Shown here: one piece after another, positions 1 through 7,418 of the stretch
Layout: every line of letters starts with the position of its first letter
Numbering within the stretch: the stretch's first letter is position 1
NCBI GenBank assembly: GCA_029945625.1
Contig: JAQSCW010000015.1
Span: 1-37,080 of the forward strand
From: a bacterium
GTDB taxonomy: Bacteria > Bacteroidota > Bacteroidia > B-17B0 > Aurantibacillaceae
Length of the DNA: 37,080 nt
Direction: 5' to 3'
The notes under the pieces: generated by a model
The model's database searches: none
Told to the model about the DNA's origin: nothing
Seen by the model: the letters and a program-made list of their open reading frames with translations, nothing else
Position numbers and translations under genes: made by a program

Positions 1-194
1 GTGGGCTTTCCACTACAATCGCTCACGCAGCAAACTAGTTGTCTCCATTTATAAAAAAAATCGAAGGAATAAACAAAATGCATTTCCCCAACAATTCGGC
101 TTGATCCAAAGTTTGCCCTTCGTCCCCAATGTAGAGAGCGTATCCGAATTTTACTTTCCTGCCCCTACCCGAGATCATCTTGCAATTTGGAAAC
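1..194. other. Gene-free left edge, possible repeat fragment
   Basis: No credible reading frame is present; the short frames here stop within a few codons. The first 25 bases contain GGGCTTTCCACTACAATC. This resembles, from memory only, the tail of a dispersed Bacteroidota repeat (GGGCTATCCGCT.CAATC-like), and GCTTTCC also occurs at the right edge of the window. The rest is unremarkable sequence downstream of the leftward membrane-protein gene, with no clear terminator hairpin. Confidence 0.35.
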
Positions 195-1433
195 CTATTT
201 CACATCCACATCGGGTACCTGAACCGTGTGACTTCGTCGTTGTGACAGGAGTAACATAACAAGGCTGATTAGGATGACCAGAGAGGCCGCCAGCAAGGCG
301 AGATTTCCATAGGGAATAGAAGTGTAAGAAAACGAAGCGATGCCCTGAATACCCAAAATCAACTCATTTAAGTATACGCCGGCAATAAAAACGAGAATCC
401 CTGACGTGCTGAGTTTATTGATGTGAATGATCTTCATCACATGCAGATAAGAAACCAGAAAAACGGAAATAATTGCCAGTAAGATCAAGTGCAAGTAAGC
501 GATTACGATGGGCCTGAAACCGAATGCCAGCTGACTCACCGCGGGAATAGTGGAACCGAGCTGCAAGGTGAATTTAACGCTGAGGGCCAGAGCCACCAAG
601 AGAAAAAACAAGCGACCCTTTTTGAATAAATCAGTAGCGCTGCCAAGACTTGTTTTTATTCTTAGCAAAAAAAAGATCCAGGCAGAAGCTTGCAATAGTG
701 CCGCCGCCACAACCACCAACAATAACCAAAGTGGCAGGTGCAACCAAAGGATCGAGAGGAGATATGAAAACACACAGGAAATTGCAAACCACGTAAAAAT
801 ACGCTCCGAATATCTAAAAGCAGGTAACAACTTAGGGAGCTGAGAAATAAAGAGACCCAAACAGGCAAAGGTAAAAAAGCCATTATATTGAAAGTGCAGG
901 TAGTAGTACAAAGAAGCGAGATGAACCTTTTGATTAAAAATATGGCGGGCAATATGATATGCAAGCGTGAAGGTGCCCAAGGATGAAACTATATTGAACC
1001 ATAACGCCGCTTTAAACCAATTCTTGTAAGGGACATTCACTAAACTTTTGAGGTCTTTAAATAAATTATAAGCAACTAAATAAGAAACTAGGATCGAACA
1101 GGTGGAAATGACAATGGAAATCCAACTATATCCCGTGCAGGAAAAAGAAATCAACATGCCATAGGCACAGATTAGATTGGCGATAAGTAGTTTTTTGTAT
1201 TTTCCAATCGCAAGTAAAGGCTTGTCCTGTTGTATTACCCAAATCATTAATACATATAAGGTATGAGCAAGCCAGCCCACAAATGCAAAATGAGAATGGG
1301 CATGCTGAAGACTTTTTTGATCAAAGTACGGGAATTCGTAACCGATCTTGTAACGCATTATTACTCCCAAAACGGCAATAATCAGAAGATTGAATATGGA
1401 AATATTCAACCAATACTTATAATTCAACTTCAT
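195..1433 (-). CDS. Polytopic membrane protein, haem-copper oxidase subunit I-like
   Basis: This 412-residue protein is almost entirely hydrophobic, with roughly eleven to twelve predicted membrane spans. Near the N-terminus is HAHSH (residues 44-48) followed by GW (53-54), and further on H160, H164, H171 and YLHFQYNGFF (179-188). Histidine-rich HAHxxxxGW and YLHxQYNGxF helices recall single-subunit proteins distantly related to haem-copper oxidase subunit I (CcoN/NorB-like); haem binding is inferred, not shown. No oxidase partner subunit lies nearby. The gene ends with TAG and starts at the ATG on 1431-1433. It faces away from the DoxX gene, and a pair of FNR-like sites lies between them; the nearer one is 32 bp from a degenerate -7 element, so low-oxygen or redox control is likely. 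Function is uncertain. Confidence 0.6.
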   Translation of the reverse strand: MKLNYKYWLNISIFNLLIIAVLGVIMRYKIGYEFPYFDQKSLQHAHSHFAFVGWLAHTLYVLMIWVIQQDKPLLAIGKYKKLLIANLICAYGMLISFSCTGYSWISIVISTCSILVSYLVAYNLFKDLKSLVNVPYKNWFKAALWFNIVSSLGTFTLAYHIARHIFNQKVHLASLYYYLHFQYNGFFTFACLGLFISQLPKLLPAFRYSERIFTWFAISCVFSYLLSILWLHLPLWLLLVVVAAALLQASAWIFFLLRIKTSLGSATDLFKKGRLFFLLVALALSVKFTLQLGSTIPAVSQLAFGFRPIVIAYLHLILLAIISVFLVSYLHVMKIIHINKLSTSGILVFIAGVYLNELILGIQGIASFSYTSIPYGNLALLAASLVILISLVMLLLSQRRSHTVQVPDVDVK

Positions 1434-1496
1434 AATACAGTACCAAAATTTACTTGCAAGTAAGCTAATTTAGCTCAAATTCCCAACATCCATTTA

Positions 1497-1538
1497 CAAA
1501 GATCAGTAGAGCAGGTCCTGAGCTTTTGACAAGTATCA
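1497..1538 (-). promoter_or_regulatory. Leftward promoter with FNR-like site for the oxidase-like gene
   Basis: TGACAAGTATCA at 1527-1538 fits TGA-N6-TCA. On the minus strand a degenerate -7 element, GATCTTTG (1504-1497), has its centre 32 bp away, putting the site near -41. The second site at 1549-1560 lies exactly 22 bp further upstream for this promoter, so the pair is shared with the divergent DoxX promoter. Confidence 0.5.
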
Positions 1539-1548
1539 GCAAAATGAC

Positions 1549-1591
1549 TGACTTTAGTCATGCTAAAAATCTCATTGATTTTTCAAATTTG
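1549..1591 (+). promoter_or_regulatory. DoxX operon promoter with FNR-like site
   Basis: TGACTTTAGTCA (1549-1560) is a perfect TGAC-N4-GTCA palindrome. The -7 element CAAATTTG (1584-1591) has its centre exactly 33 bp downstream, so the palindrome would centre near -41 of a start at about 1594, some 16 bases before the ATG. The second copy at 1527-1538 is centred exactly 22 bp upstream. Confidence 0.65.
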
Positions 1592-1609
1592 CAATAGATT
1601 GCATCCGGT

Positions 1610-2023
1610 ATGGAGTTTAATAGTCAAATAGCCGAATTTTTGGTCAGAATTTTCTTGGGAATTCTGTTCTTTTTTCAAGGCTATGACAAGCTTTTCGGGA
1701 TTAAAATGGCGGCTGTTATACGTGCTTTTCAGGACGACGCCAATCGCAATCATATTCCCCGGCCCATTCTTGTAATCATTTCCTACTATACCAGCCTTGT
1801 GGAGTTAGTGGGCGGCTTATTGCTCCTCCTCGGCTTATATACGAACTACAGCCTGTATTTGTTGGGTTCTGATTTGTTGCTGGTATGTTGCGCATTTACC
1901 TATATGCAACCGATGTGGAACATGAAGTACGTATTTCCCCGTTTTGTTCTGCTTATCTTTTTACTCATGTTGCCCGAGAGCTCACATCATTTCAGTTTGG
2001 ACCATTTTTTTATGAATAAATAA
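1610..2023 (+). CDS. DoxX-family membrane protein
   Basis: The 137-residue protein has the four membrane spans of the DoxX family. It starts with the usual amphipathic lead and RIFLGILFFFQGYDKLF (residues 13-29), and has a second pair of helices around VELVGGLLLLLGL and LLGSDLLLVCCAF. DoxX proteins are small inner-membrane proteins linked to respiration and redox stress in several bacteria; the biochemical role is not settled. A close paralogue is encoded at 36480-36905, sharing the QGYDKLF segment. The start at 1610 leaves a short leader after the predicted promoter. The TerB-like gene follows after 15 bases, so the two are probably co-transcribed. The paired FNR-like sites upstream place it in the regulon described for this window. 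Confidence 0.85.
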   Translation: MEFNSQIAEFLVRIFLGILFFFQGYDKLFGIKMAAVIRAFQDDANRNHIPRPILVIISYYTSLVELVGGLLLLLGLYTNYSLYLLGSDLLLVCCAFTYMQPMWNMKYVFPRFVLLIFLLMLPESSHHFSLDHFFMNK

Positions 2024-2038
2024 ATCGGGCAAATAACC

Positions 2039-2437
2039 ATGAAAAATGTAAAAGAATATTATAAGCTCCTTGGTAAATTAGCATATTCCGTTGCTATTGC
2101 CGATGGTGTTATTCAAGAAGAAGAGAGAGATGCTCTTCGAAAAGGGGTGCTTAGTGACTTTGCCATGAATGAATCGGCATTTGATTCTTCAGGGATGAAT
2201 AAAGCATTTTATGTGGATTTTGAATTTGACGAAGGCAATCAACAACAGCCCGACATGTATAAAACACTAAAGAAATTCGCCGACTTTATTGAGGAAAATT
2301 ACGAACGAACAGACCTCGATTTGCTTCAACGATCGACTTTACTGCTGGAGAAAGTCGCCAATGCGTACTCAAAGAGTAAAGAGAAGATCATTATCGAAAC
2401 CTTAAAAAACAAGATCAATGCCACGCTATTTATTTAG
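2039..2437 (+). CDS. TerB-like small helical protein
   Basis: This 132-residue all-helical protein begins with a segment of the form YxxLGKLAYSVAIADGVIQEEE (residues 7-28), the hallmark of TerB/DjlA-like domains, where acidic residues after the ADG turn may bind a metal. Two relatives lie in the window, at 12017-12433 and 26045-26452, sharing the YxxLGKL(A/F)YAIAxADG start but little else. TerB-like proteins are associated with tellurite resistance and general stress; none of the rest of a ter operon is present. The gene is second in the DoxX operon, and the unknown gene at 2475 follows 37 bases later. Assignment to the fold is fairly safe; the function is unknown. Confidence 0.7.
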   Translation: MKNVKEYYKLLGKLAYSVAIADGVIQEEERDALRKGVLSDFAMNESAFDSSGMNKAFYVDFEFDEGNQQQPDMYKTLKKFADFIEENYERTDLDLLQRSTLLLEKVANAYSKSKEKIIIETLKNKINATLFI

Positions 2438-2474
2438 CCGGCAGATTTAACTAGTTTACGACCGCACCTACATA

Positions 2475-2867
2475 ATGTCTGTTAAGAAAAAAGAAAATAT
2501 CGCATTGGTAATCACCGCAAACAAAAAATTATCTCTTATCCAAAAGGAGTTTAATTTGTTGTTTCCGTTTTTGAAACTGGAATTCTTTAGAACTAAACAC
2601 GGGGTAAAAGCAAGTAGTCCCAAAAAAGATATTTTAAAACAGGACTTTACGCTCAAGGAATTTCGCAAGAAAAACCTACACGGAAGCATCACCATTACAG
2701 AAGAGATGGTGGTATCAACACTCGAACAATTATTTGATGAGCAATTCGGAATCTCGGCGCAAGTATTCCGTAAATCGGGCCGCTCATGGCTCGAAACCAG
2801 CATGACCGACGATTGGACCCTAAAGCGCCAGAACGACCAGGGAAGAGAACTGAGTTATTTCGCCTGA
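2475..2867 (+). CDS. Uncharacterised small protein, paralogue of 6472-6882
   Basis: I do not recognise this 130-residue protein. It is a clear paralogue of the product of 6472-6882: both begin with a hydrophobic strand and an NKKLSLIQKEFNxLFPFLKLEFF-type segment (about residues 15-38), and both end with a block containing ITxEMxVxxLEQxF, a long spacer, then SWLETSMTDDWTLKRQN-like sequence (about 75-125). The middle is basic and variable. There is no signal peptide or membrane span, so it is probably cytoplasmic. Alternating strands and one helix could form a small alpha/beta fold, but that is a guess. Both copies sit directly behind a stress gene (TerB-like here, UspA there) in operons that carry the FNR-like sites, which suggests a role in the same response. 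Confidence 0.6.
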   Translation: MSVKKKENIALVITANKKLSLIQKEFNLLFPFLKLEFFRTKHGVKASSPKKDILKQDFTLKEFRKKNLHGSITITEEMVVSTLEQLFDEQFGISAQVFRKSGRSWLETSMTDDWTLKRQNDQGRELSYFA

Positions 2868-3116
2868 TTCAGAATTACCTTTTGTAAGAAAAATTTTTAG
2901 TGCTGCGCCTTCTAACCTCTGAACGCAGCAATCAGTGGTGACCCTCAACACTGCATGTGCAAAAATCATTCTCCCAATCCTTCTTACCTACAAACCGTCA
3001 CGACCTCTCCTGTTTAATGAAAGGCCAAGCCGATTTATTCGTCGACGTCTTCAAGAAGAAAAATACCGGTGATTCCTACTTTCGTCCCTTCTTCGCGAGG
3101 GGGCTATCATCGGGTT
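2868..3116. other. Intergenic region between convergent genes
   Basis: There is no convincing gene; a 65-codon frame at 2957-3154 has no family features and runs into the end of the response-regulator gene. A weak hairpin, GCTGCG (2901-2906) with CGCAGC (2923-2928), might help termination, but no T-tract follows it. No FNR-like palindrome is present. Confidence 0.4.
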
Positions 3117-4175
3117 TTAGGCACGCAATTTTTTTAATTTATCGGGTGCAATGATGGTGATGTTGCTCCCCTTGATTTCTACCATTTTTTCGTCTTTAAA
3201 GTCGCTCAGCGTACGAATCAGCGATTCGGTGGCCGTACCTACTATGTTGGCGAGATCTTCTCTTGAGATGGAAATGGTGAAGTTTTTATCTTTCGATGTG
3301 TTATAACGTTTTTGGAGTAAAATGAGTGCTTCCGCCACACGCTTTCGAACGGTGCTGTATGCCAAATTCACCAATTGTGTTTCTTTTTCAATGATATTGT
3401 CTGACAACATTTTCACAAATGTTTTCATCACGTGTACATTCCCGTACATCAATGAGAAAAAATCTTCTTTGGGGATTAAACAAACTTCCGAATCTTCCAA
3501 GGCTTCAGCTGTTTCAGAATAGGGCTGCTCTTCCAAAAGTGCCGTATAGCCAAAGAAGTCGCCTTCTTTATAGAGCGTTGTAATGAGTTCCTTGCCATAT
3601 TCGTGCGAGCGGTAAGTTTTTACTTTTCCTTTCGATAAAAAATAAAGATAAATGGGACTACTGCCTTCACCAAAGATATTTTCCTTCTTTTTATAGACCT
3701 TGATCCTCCGATCGGTAGAAAGTTTCTTGAGGTCGTCAATTTTCTGTACTTCATCAAAAAACTTATTTAGTCCTTCAACATTTTTCGAAAATTCGGCACG
3801 CAAAAATTCACTTTTCTTCAGGCGACTCTCCACAGCCTTGAGCAATTCAATGTCGTCGAAGGGTTTGCTGATATAGTCATCTGCTCCCATTTCCATGCCT
3901 TTTCTAAAGTCCATGCGCTCGCTTTTTGCCGTTAAAAAAATAAACGGAATACTTGCGGTTTCAGGGTTCTTATTGAGCAAATGGATTACGCCGTATCCGT
4001 CGAGCACGGGCATCATAATATCGCAAATGATGAGGTCGGGTTTCACCTGCTGCGCAATTTCAACTCCCAATTTTCCGTTTTCTGCCTGCAGAACTTTGTA
4101 ATTTGCCAATTCTAAGATCTCGGCGGTGTTCTCGCGAACATCCATGTTGTCTTCTATAATCAAGATTGTTTTCAT
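3117..4175 (-). CDS. Response regulator fused to a CRP/FNR transcription factor
   Basis: The 352-residue protein has three domains: a receiver domain (about 1-122) with the acidic pair E8/D9, phospho-acceptor D52 in ICDIMMP and conserved K104 in SKPF; a cyclic-nucleotide-binding-type beta-barrel (about 145-255); and a CRP-type winged helix (about 265-345). In the recognition helix, TESLIRTL places Glu317 and Arg321 where CRP Glu181/Arg185 and FNR Glu209/Arg213 contact the TGA core, while the Arg180-equivalent of CRP is Thr316, as in FNR-like readers. No cysteine cluster for an iron-sulphur centre is seen, so sensing probably comes through phosphorylation by the kinase encoded just upstream with one base between. 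I infer that it binds the TGA-N6-TCA palindromes of this window, including those at its own promoter. Receiver-CRP fusions are unusual. Confidence 0.85.
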   Translation of the reverse strand: MKTILIIEDNMDVRENTAEILELANYKVLQAENGKLGVEIAQQVKPDLIICDIMMPVLDGYGVIHLLNKNPETASIPFIFLTAKSERMDFRKGMEMGADDYISKPFDDIELLKAVESRLKKSEFLRAEFSKNVEGLNKFFDEVQKIDDLKKLSTDRRIKVYKKKENIFGEGSSPIYLYFLSKGKVKTYRSHEYGKELITTLYKEGDFFGYTALLEEQPYSETAEALEDSEVCLIPKEDFFSLMYGNVHVMKTFVKMLSDNIIEKETQLVNLAYSTVRKRVAEALILLQKRYNTSKDKNFTISISREDLANIVGTATESLIRTLSDFKDEKMVEIKGSNITIIAPDKLKKLRA

Positions 4176-4176
4176 A

Positions 4177-5385
4177 TTATTCGTTCGGAATGGTGATGTT
4201 AAACGTGGTTCCTTTATTTAATTCGCTTGTAAATTCAATACGTCCTTGCATGGTTTCAAGATATTTTCCAATAATATTAAGTCCCAAGCCGGTACCCTGA
4301 ATATTGGTAACATTTTTAGCTCTGAAGAACCGTTCAAACAAGTGATCCTGTTCCTCCTTCGGAATACCAATGCCCTCGTCGGAAACTTCAATTTTTATTT
4401 CCGCTTCGCTAATGTCGGTAGTTACTTTTATCGTTCTATTCTCGGGCGAAAACTTTATGGCATTTGAAATGAGGTTGAGCAGGATATTCCTCACCATTTG
4501 CCGGTCGAACAATGCAATGGAAGGGCCAACGTGATGATAAACCACTTTTTGGCCCGTTTTCAAAATTCCCTGAATCTCACCTATCACTTCATTGGCCAGT
4601 TTTTGAAGATCCAATTCTTCTTTACGCAAAAACACCTTGCCCTCTTCTAACTTTTCGGCCGACAAGAAGTCGTTTAAAATAAGGGTCATATTAGTGACTG
4701 CTGATTTTATGCGGTTCACGTGCTTGCTCACTTTTTCGTCATTCAGACTCTCATTATATTTGTTGACCAACGAAATTGAAGATAAGATGGTACTTAAAGG
4801 AGTTCTGAATTCATGAGACGCCATGGTCACAAAGCGCGACTTCATATCATTCAACTCCTTTTCGGCCTCCAGTGCAATACTTAACTGTTCTTTCGAATTT
4901 TCAAGTTCGATAAGAGCTTCCTGAAGCACCTTGGTTCGTTCCTCCACCTTATTTTCGAGTTCCATATTGAGCCGAATGATGTTCGCTTCCTGGCGTTTTC
5001 TTTCGGTTACGTCAATAATAAAGGAAATTACAAACTGTTCCCCATCCTGCTTATAATAAGAAAGACTGATTTCCAACGGAAACTCCGAATTATCTTTTCG
5101 TTTCCCGAAGAGCGTCATGTTTTTACCCATGGAGCGCGCGTGGGGATGAGCATTGTATCCGGCCCGGTGGTGGGTATGACCTTCAACAAAGCGGGTGGGT
5201 ACCAGATCTTCTATCACTTTACCCTGAAGTTCGCCCGGTTTGTAGCCAAAAAGCCGCTCCGAACTGGGATTTGCCCTCACAATAGTACCCTGCTGATCGG
5301 CAATAACAATGCCTTCAGTAGCATGTTCAAAAAGGGCATTCAAGCTTTGCATACGAAACGAGTTTTCAGTTTCTAATGTAATCAT
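4177..5385 (-). CDS. PAS-domain sensor histidine kinase
   Basis: The 402-residue protein lacks membrane spans and is probably cytosolic. An N-terminal PAS domain (about 12-128) is followed by a coiled coil (130-185), a dimerisation/phospho-acceptor domain with His191 in MASHEFRTPL, and an ATPase domain with N308 in the N box, DEGIG at 336-340 and GTGLGL at 364-369. All catalytic residues are present. In the PAS domain, LVPxxxxxxH (L61 to H70) and the later GKRKDNSEFP align without gaps to FixL-type PAS domains, with His70 at the position of the FixL haem ligand; however, Met90 replaces the oxygen-contacting Arg220, and this His is also common in PAS domains with no known haem. The response regulator follows after one base, so they form a pair. 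Two FNR-like sites precede the gene. Confidence 0.88.
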   Translation of the reverse strand: MITLETENSFRMQSLNALFEHATEGIVIADQQGTIVRANPSSERLFGYKPGELQGKVIEDLVPTRFVEGHTHHRAGYNAHPHARSMGKNMTLFGKRKDNSEFPLEISLSYYKQDGEQFVISFIIDVTERKRQEANIIRLNMELENKVEERTKVLQEALIELENSKEQLSIALEAEKELNDMKSRFVTMASHEFRTPLSTILSSISLVNKYNESLNDEKVSKHVNRIKSAVTNMTLILNDFLSAEKLEEGKVFLRKEELDLQKLANEVIGEIQGILKTGQKVVYHHVGPSIALFDRQMVRNILLNLISNAIKFSPENRTIKVTTDISEAEIKIEVSDEGIGIPKEEQDHLFERFFRAKNVTNIQGTGLGLNIIGKYLETMQGRIEFTSELNKGTTFNITIPNE

Positions 5386-5423
5386 TTTAAGTCTGGTTTT
5401 AATATTATTTAAATTGACTTATT

Positions 5424-5488
5424 CAAATTTCACCAATAAAGCATGAAATTACCTTGACAGGCGTCAGGTCAAAAACTGACAATTGTCA
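5424..5488 (-). promoter_or_regulatory. Promoter of the kinase/regulator operon with two FNR-like sites
   Basis: TGACAGGCGTCA (5455-5466) and TGACAATTGTCA (5477-5488) are both perfect TGAC-N4-GTCA palindromes, centred 22 bp apart. The minus-strand -7 element GAAATTTG (5431-5424) is centred exactly 33 bp from the nearer one. The transcript would start near 5420, about 35 bases before the ATG. The arrangement implies autoregulation. Confidence 0.7.
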
Positions 5489-5502
5489 TATCGTAATAAA
5501 AC

Positions 5503-5567
5503 TGAGGTTAATCACGTCGAGGGCTGACGGCTGTCAGAACAATGCCTAATAACAAGTGCTAATTTTG
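5503..5567 (+). promoter_or_regulatory. UspA promoter with two FNR-like sites
   Basis: TGAGGTTAATCA (5503-5514) and TGACGGCTGTCA (5525-5536) are centred 22 bp apart. A perfect -7 element, TAATTTTG (5560-5567), is centred exactly 33 bp after the second. Transcription would start near 5571, leaving a leader of about 67 bases. Together with the two sites of the divergent promoter there are four palindromes in 82 bp. Confidence 0.75.
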
Positions 5568-5637
5568 TAAAAGGCTAGGGGCCGATTTAAAATTGTGCAA
5601 GGCATTAGCTCTTTCTTAACTAACTAGTAATGATACT

Positions 5638-6459
5638 ATGAAAACCATATTGGCAACCAGCGATTTTTCGCCTGCATCACTCAACGCTGCCAGATACGCA
5701 GCAGAATTAGCCGCAAAAGCCGGCGCAAAATTGATTCTCCTGCACGTGTACCACCCCCCGGTAATGGTATCGGAAGGATATATCGTAACCCCTTCGCTGG
5801 ACGAGATGAAAGAGGACAGTAATGCACGATTAAAACTTATTTGCGATAAACTTCAATCTGAACAAGAAGGAAAATTAGACCTTGAGTTCCAAAGTAAAGT
5901 GGGTTTGGCAGCTGATGAAATTGATTTGTTTGCGAAAGAAAAACAGGTTGATTTGGTAATCATGGGCATGCAAAGCAGTAGTAAAATGGCCGAAAAATTG
6001 TTTGGCAGCACTACTACTTCTTTCCTTTCCCGAACATTGTGCACCACGTTATCGATCCAACAAGATGTAAAATTTAAGGATGTAAAAAAGATAGCCTACG
6101 CCAGTGATTACAAAGAGTATCATACAAATTTACCCGAGATTCTACGGGATCTTATCAAACTCTGGGGCGCTTCCATCCACATCCTCCACGTATTTCCCGA
6201 ACAAGGAGAGATCCCTTCTTACAACGAGGCTATTGCAGGAATAAAGTTGGAGCAACAATTGCAAGGAATTGAACACACGTTTCATGCCATTGTAAACAAA
6301 GATGTGGTGCAGGGAATAAACGACTATATCACCGCAAATAAGTCCGACATGGTGGTGATGACCCCTCGCAAGCACTCGTTCATCGAATCACTGTTTAAGG
6401 AACCGAACACGAAACGAATGGCCTTTCATTCTAACATACCTTTACTTACCATTCACTGA
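5638..6459 (+). CDS. Universal stress protein, tandem UspA domains
   Basis: The 273-residue protein contains two Usp domains (about 1-140 and 147-273), each starting with a beta strand followed by a DFS or DYK-type acidic loop. The first-domain nucleotide loop reads GMQSSSKMAEKLFGSTTT, a variant of the ATP-binding G-x2-G-x9-G(S/T) motif in which the second Gly is Ser, so ATP binding is possible but not certain. The second domain is more diverged. Tandem Usp proteins are typical of Bacteroidota and are induced by growth arrest, oxygen or redox stress. The gene lies opposite the kinase operon, and four FNR-like sites occupy the space between. The unknown gene at 6472 follows after 12 bases and is probably in the same operon. 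Confidence 0.9.
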   Translation: MKTILATSDFSPASLNAARYAAELAAKAGAKLILLHVYHPPVMVSEGYIVTPSLDEMKEDSNARLKLICDKLQSEQEGKLDLEFQSKVGLAADEIDLFAKEKQVDLVIMGMQSSSKMAEKLFGSTTTSFLSRTLCTTLSIQQDVKFKDVKKIAYASDYKEYHTNLPEILRDLIKLWGASIHILHVFPEQGEIPSYNEAIAGIKLEQQLQGIEHTFHAIVNKDVVQGINDYITANKSDMVVMTPRKHSFIESLFKEPNTKRMAFHSNIPLLTIH

Positions 6460-6471
6460 TACCCGCTCATT

Positions 6472-6882
6472 ATGATCATAGCGATTAACGACAACCGCAA
6501 ACTGTACGCTGTGCAGGAGGAGTTTACTCAACAATTTCCGTTTCTTAAACTCGAATTTTTTTCTAAGCCTTCAAAGCCCGGAGCAGGTTCTTCCAAGAAA
6601 ATCATCGGCCATAGCAGTAAAACGATAGGAGAGTGCCGAACCATTCACGATAATGGAAATATTTCTATAAGTCCCGAAATGACCGTGACCGAACTCGAGC
6701 AACGTTTTAGCGATGTATATGGTTTACATGTACAGCTGCTGCGAAAAGCCGGTAATGTATGGCTCGAAACCTCGGTTACCGATGGATGGACCCTGAGCGA
6801 GCAAAACCGTCAGGGTGAAACCTTAAGCAAAGACTTGCACCAGGTGAACTCCAAGAGTGAGCAAAATCAAAACAAGGATTGA
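6472..6882 (+). CDS. Uncharacterised small protein, paralogue of 2475-2867
   Basis: I do not recognise this 136-residue protein beyond its relation to 2475-2867. The shared parts are the N-terminal EEFTQQFPFLKLEFF-like segment (about residues 16-30) and the C-terminal block with ISPEMTVTELEQRF and VWLETSVTDGWTLSEQN. The C-terminal tail is hydrophilic and rich in Gln, Asn and Lys. No signal peptide or membrane span is present. The start is the ATG 12 bases after UspA, matching the N-terminus of the paralogue. The 3' end is unusual: the two FNR-like sites of the Hsp20 promoter lie at its end, one fully inside the last codons and the other beginning at the stop codon TGA. Confidence 0.6.
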   Translation: MIIAINDNRKLYAVQEEFTQQFPFLKLEFFSKPSKPGAGSSKKIIGHSSKTIGECRTIHDNGNISISPEMTVTELEQRFSDVYGLHVQLLRKAGNVWLETSVTDGWTLSEQNRQGETLSKDLHQVNSKSEQNQNKD

Positions 6883-6922
6883 GTGTGGTCATTTGAATCG
6901 GTAGTTTTCACTTGCAACTTTG
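6858..6922 (+). promoter_or_regulatory. Hsp20 promoter with two FNR-like sites, partly inside the preceding gene
   Basis: TGAGCAAAATCA (6858-6869) and TGAGTGTGGTCA (6880-6891) are centred 22 bp apart. The -7 element CAACTTTG (6915-6922) is centred exactly 33 bp after the second. The first site is wholly within the 3' coding part of the preceding gene, and the second begins with its stop codon. The leader would be about 40 bases. Confidence 0.6.
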
Positions 6923-6966
6923 CGGTGATTAATTCACTATTGTTTCACCTTTAAAAACCATTTACC

Positions 6967-7410
6967 ATGACACTCGTAAAAGCAAAAAAAGACACAAACC
7001 TGTTTCCTTCATTATTGACAGATTTTTTTGATAATGATAAATTTTTTGGAAATCGCTGGTTTGAAAAAGAATTCAACGATTCTCTGCCTGCCGTAAACAT
7101 TAAAGAAAACGGCAAAGAATTTGACCTCGAATTTGCGGCACCCGGATTCACAAAATCTGACTTCAAAATCAATGTCGAAGAAAATGTACTTACAGTTTCG
7201 GCAGAAAAGGAAAAAGAAAAAAAAGAAGAAAACGAACGTTTTACCAGAAAAGAGTACGCGTATAATTCTTTTTCACGTTCATTTACGTTACCTCAGAACA
7301 TTATTGCCGATAAAATTGATGCCAAATACACTGAAGGTATTTTGAAACTTTGCATTCCTAAAAAGGAAGTCGTAAAATCGCTTCCTAAAAAAGAAATTAA
7401 AGTGGATTGA
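6967..7410 (+). CDS. Hsp20/alpha-crystallin small heat-shock protein
   Basis: The 147-residue protein has the expected length and layout of a small heat-shock protein: a short N-terminal arm with LFPSLLTDFFDNDKFF, an alpha-crystallin domain from about residue 40 (LPAVNIKENGKEFDLEFAAPG) to 133, and the A-x-y-x-x-G-I-L-K-L signature at about 121-130 (AKYTEGILKL), followed by a lysine-rich tail. Such proteins form oligomers and hold unfolding proteins in solution without ATP. The gene has its own promoter with two FNR-like sites, rather than only a heat-shock control, and a strong terminator hairpin follows it. It therefore closes the UspA gene group. Confidence in the family is very high. Confidence 0.95.
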   Translation: MTLVKAKKDTNLFPSLLTDFFDNDKFFGNRWFEKEFNDSLPAVNIKENGKEFDLEFAAPGFTKSDFKINVEENVLTVSAEKEKEKKEENERFTRKEYAYNSFSRSFTLPQNIIADKIDAKYTEGILKLCIPKKEVVKSLPKKEIKVD

Positions 7411-7418
7411 TTCTAAAT

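Noticed and set aside
2957-3154. 65-codon reading frame between convergent genes
   Set aside because: No family features, odd composition and overlap with the end of the response-regulator gene; regarded as chance.
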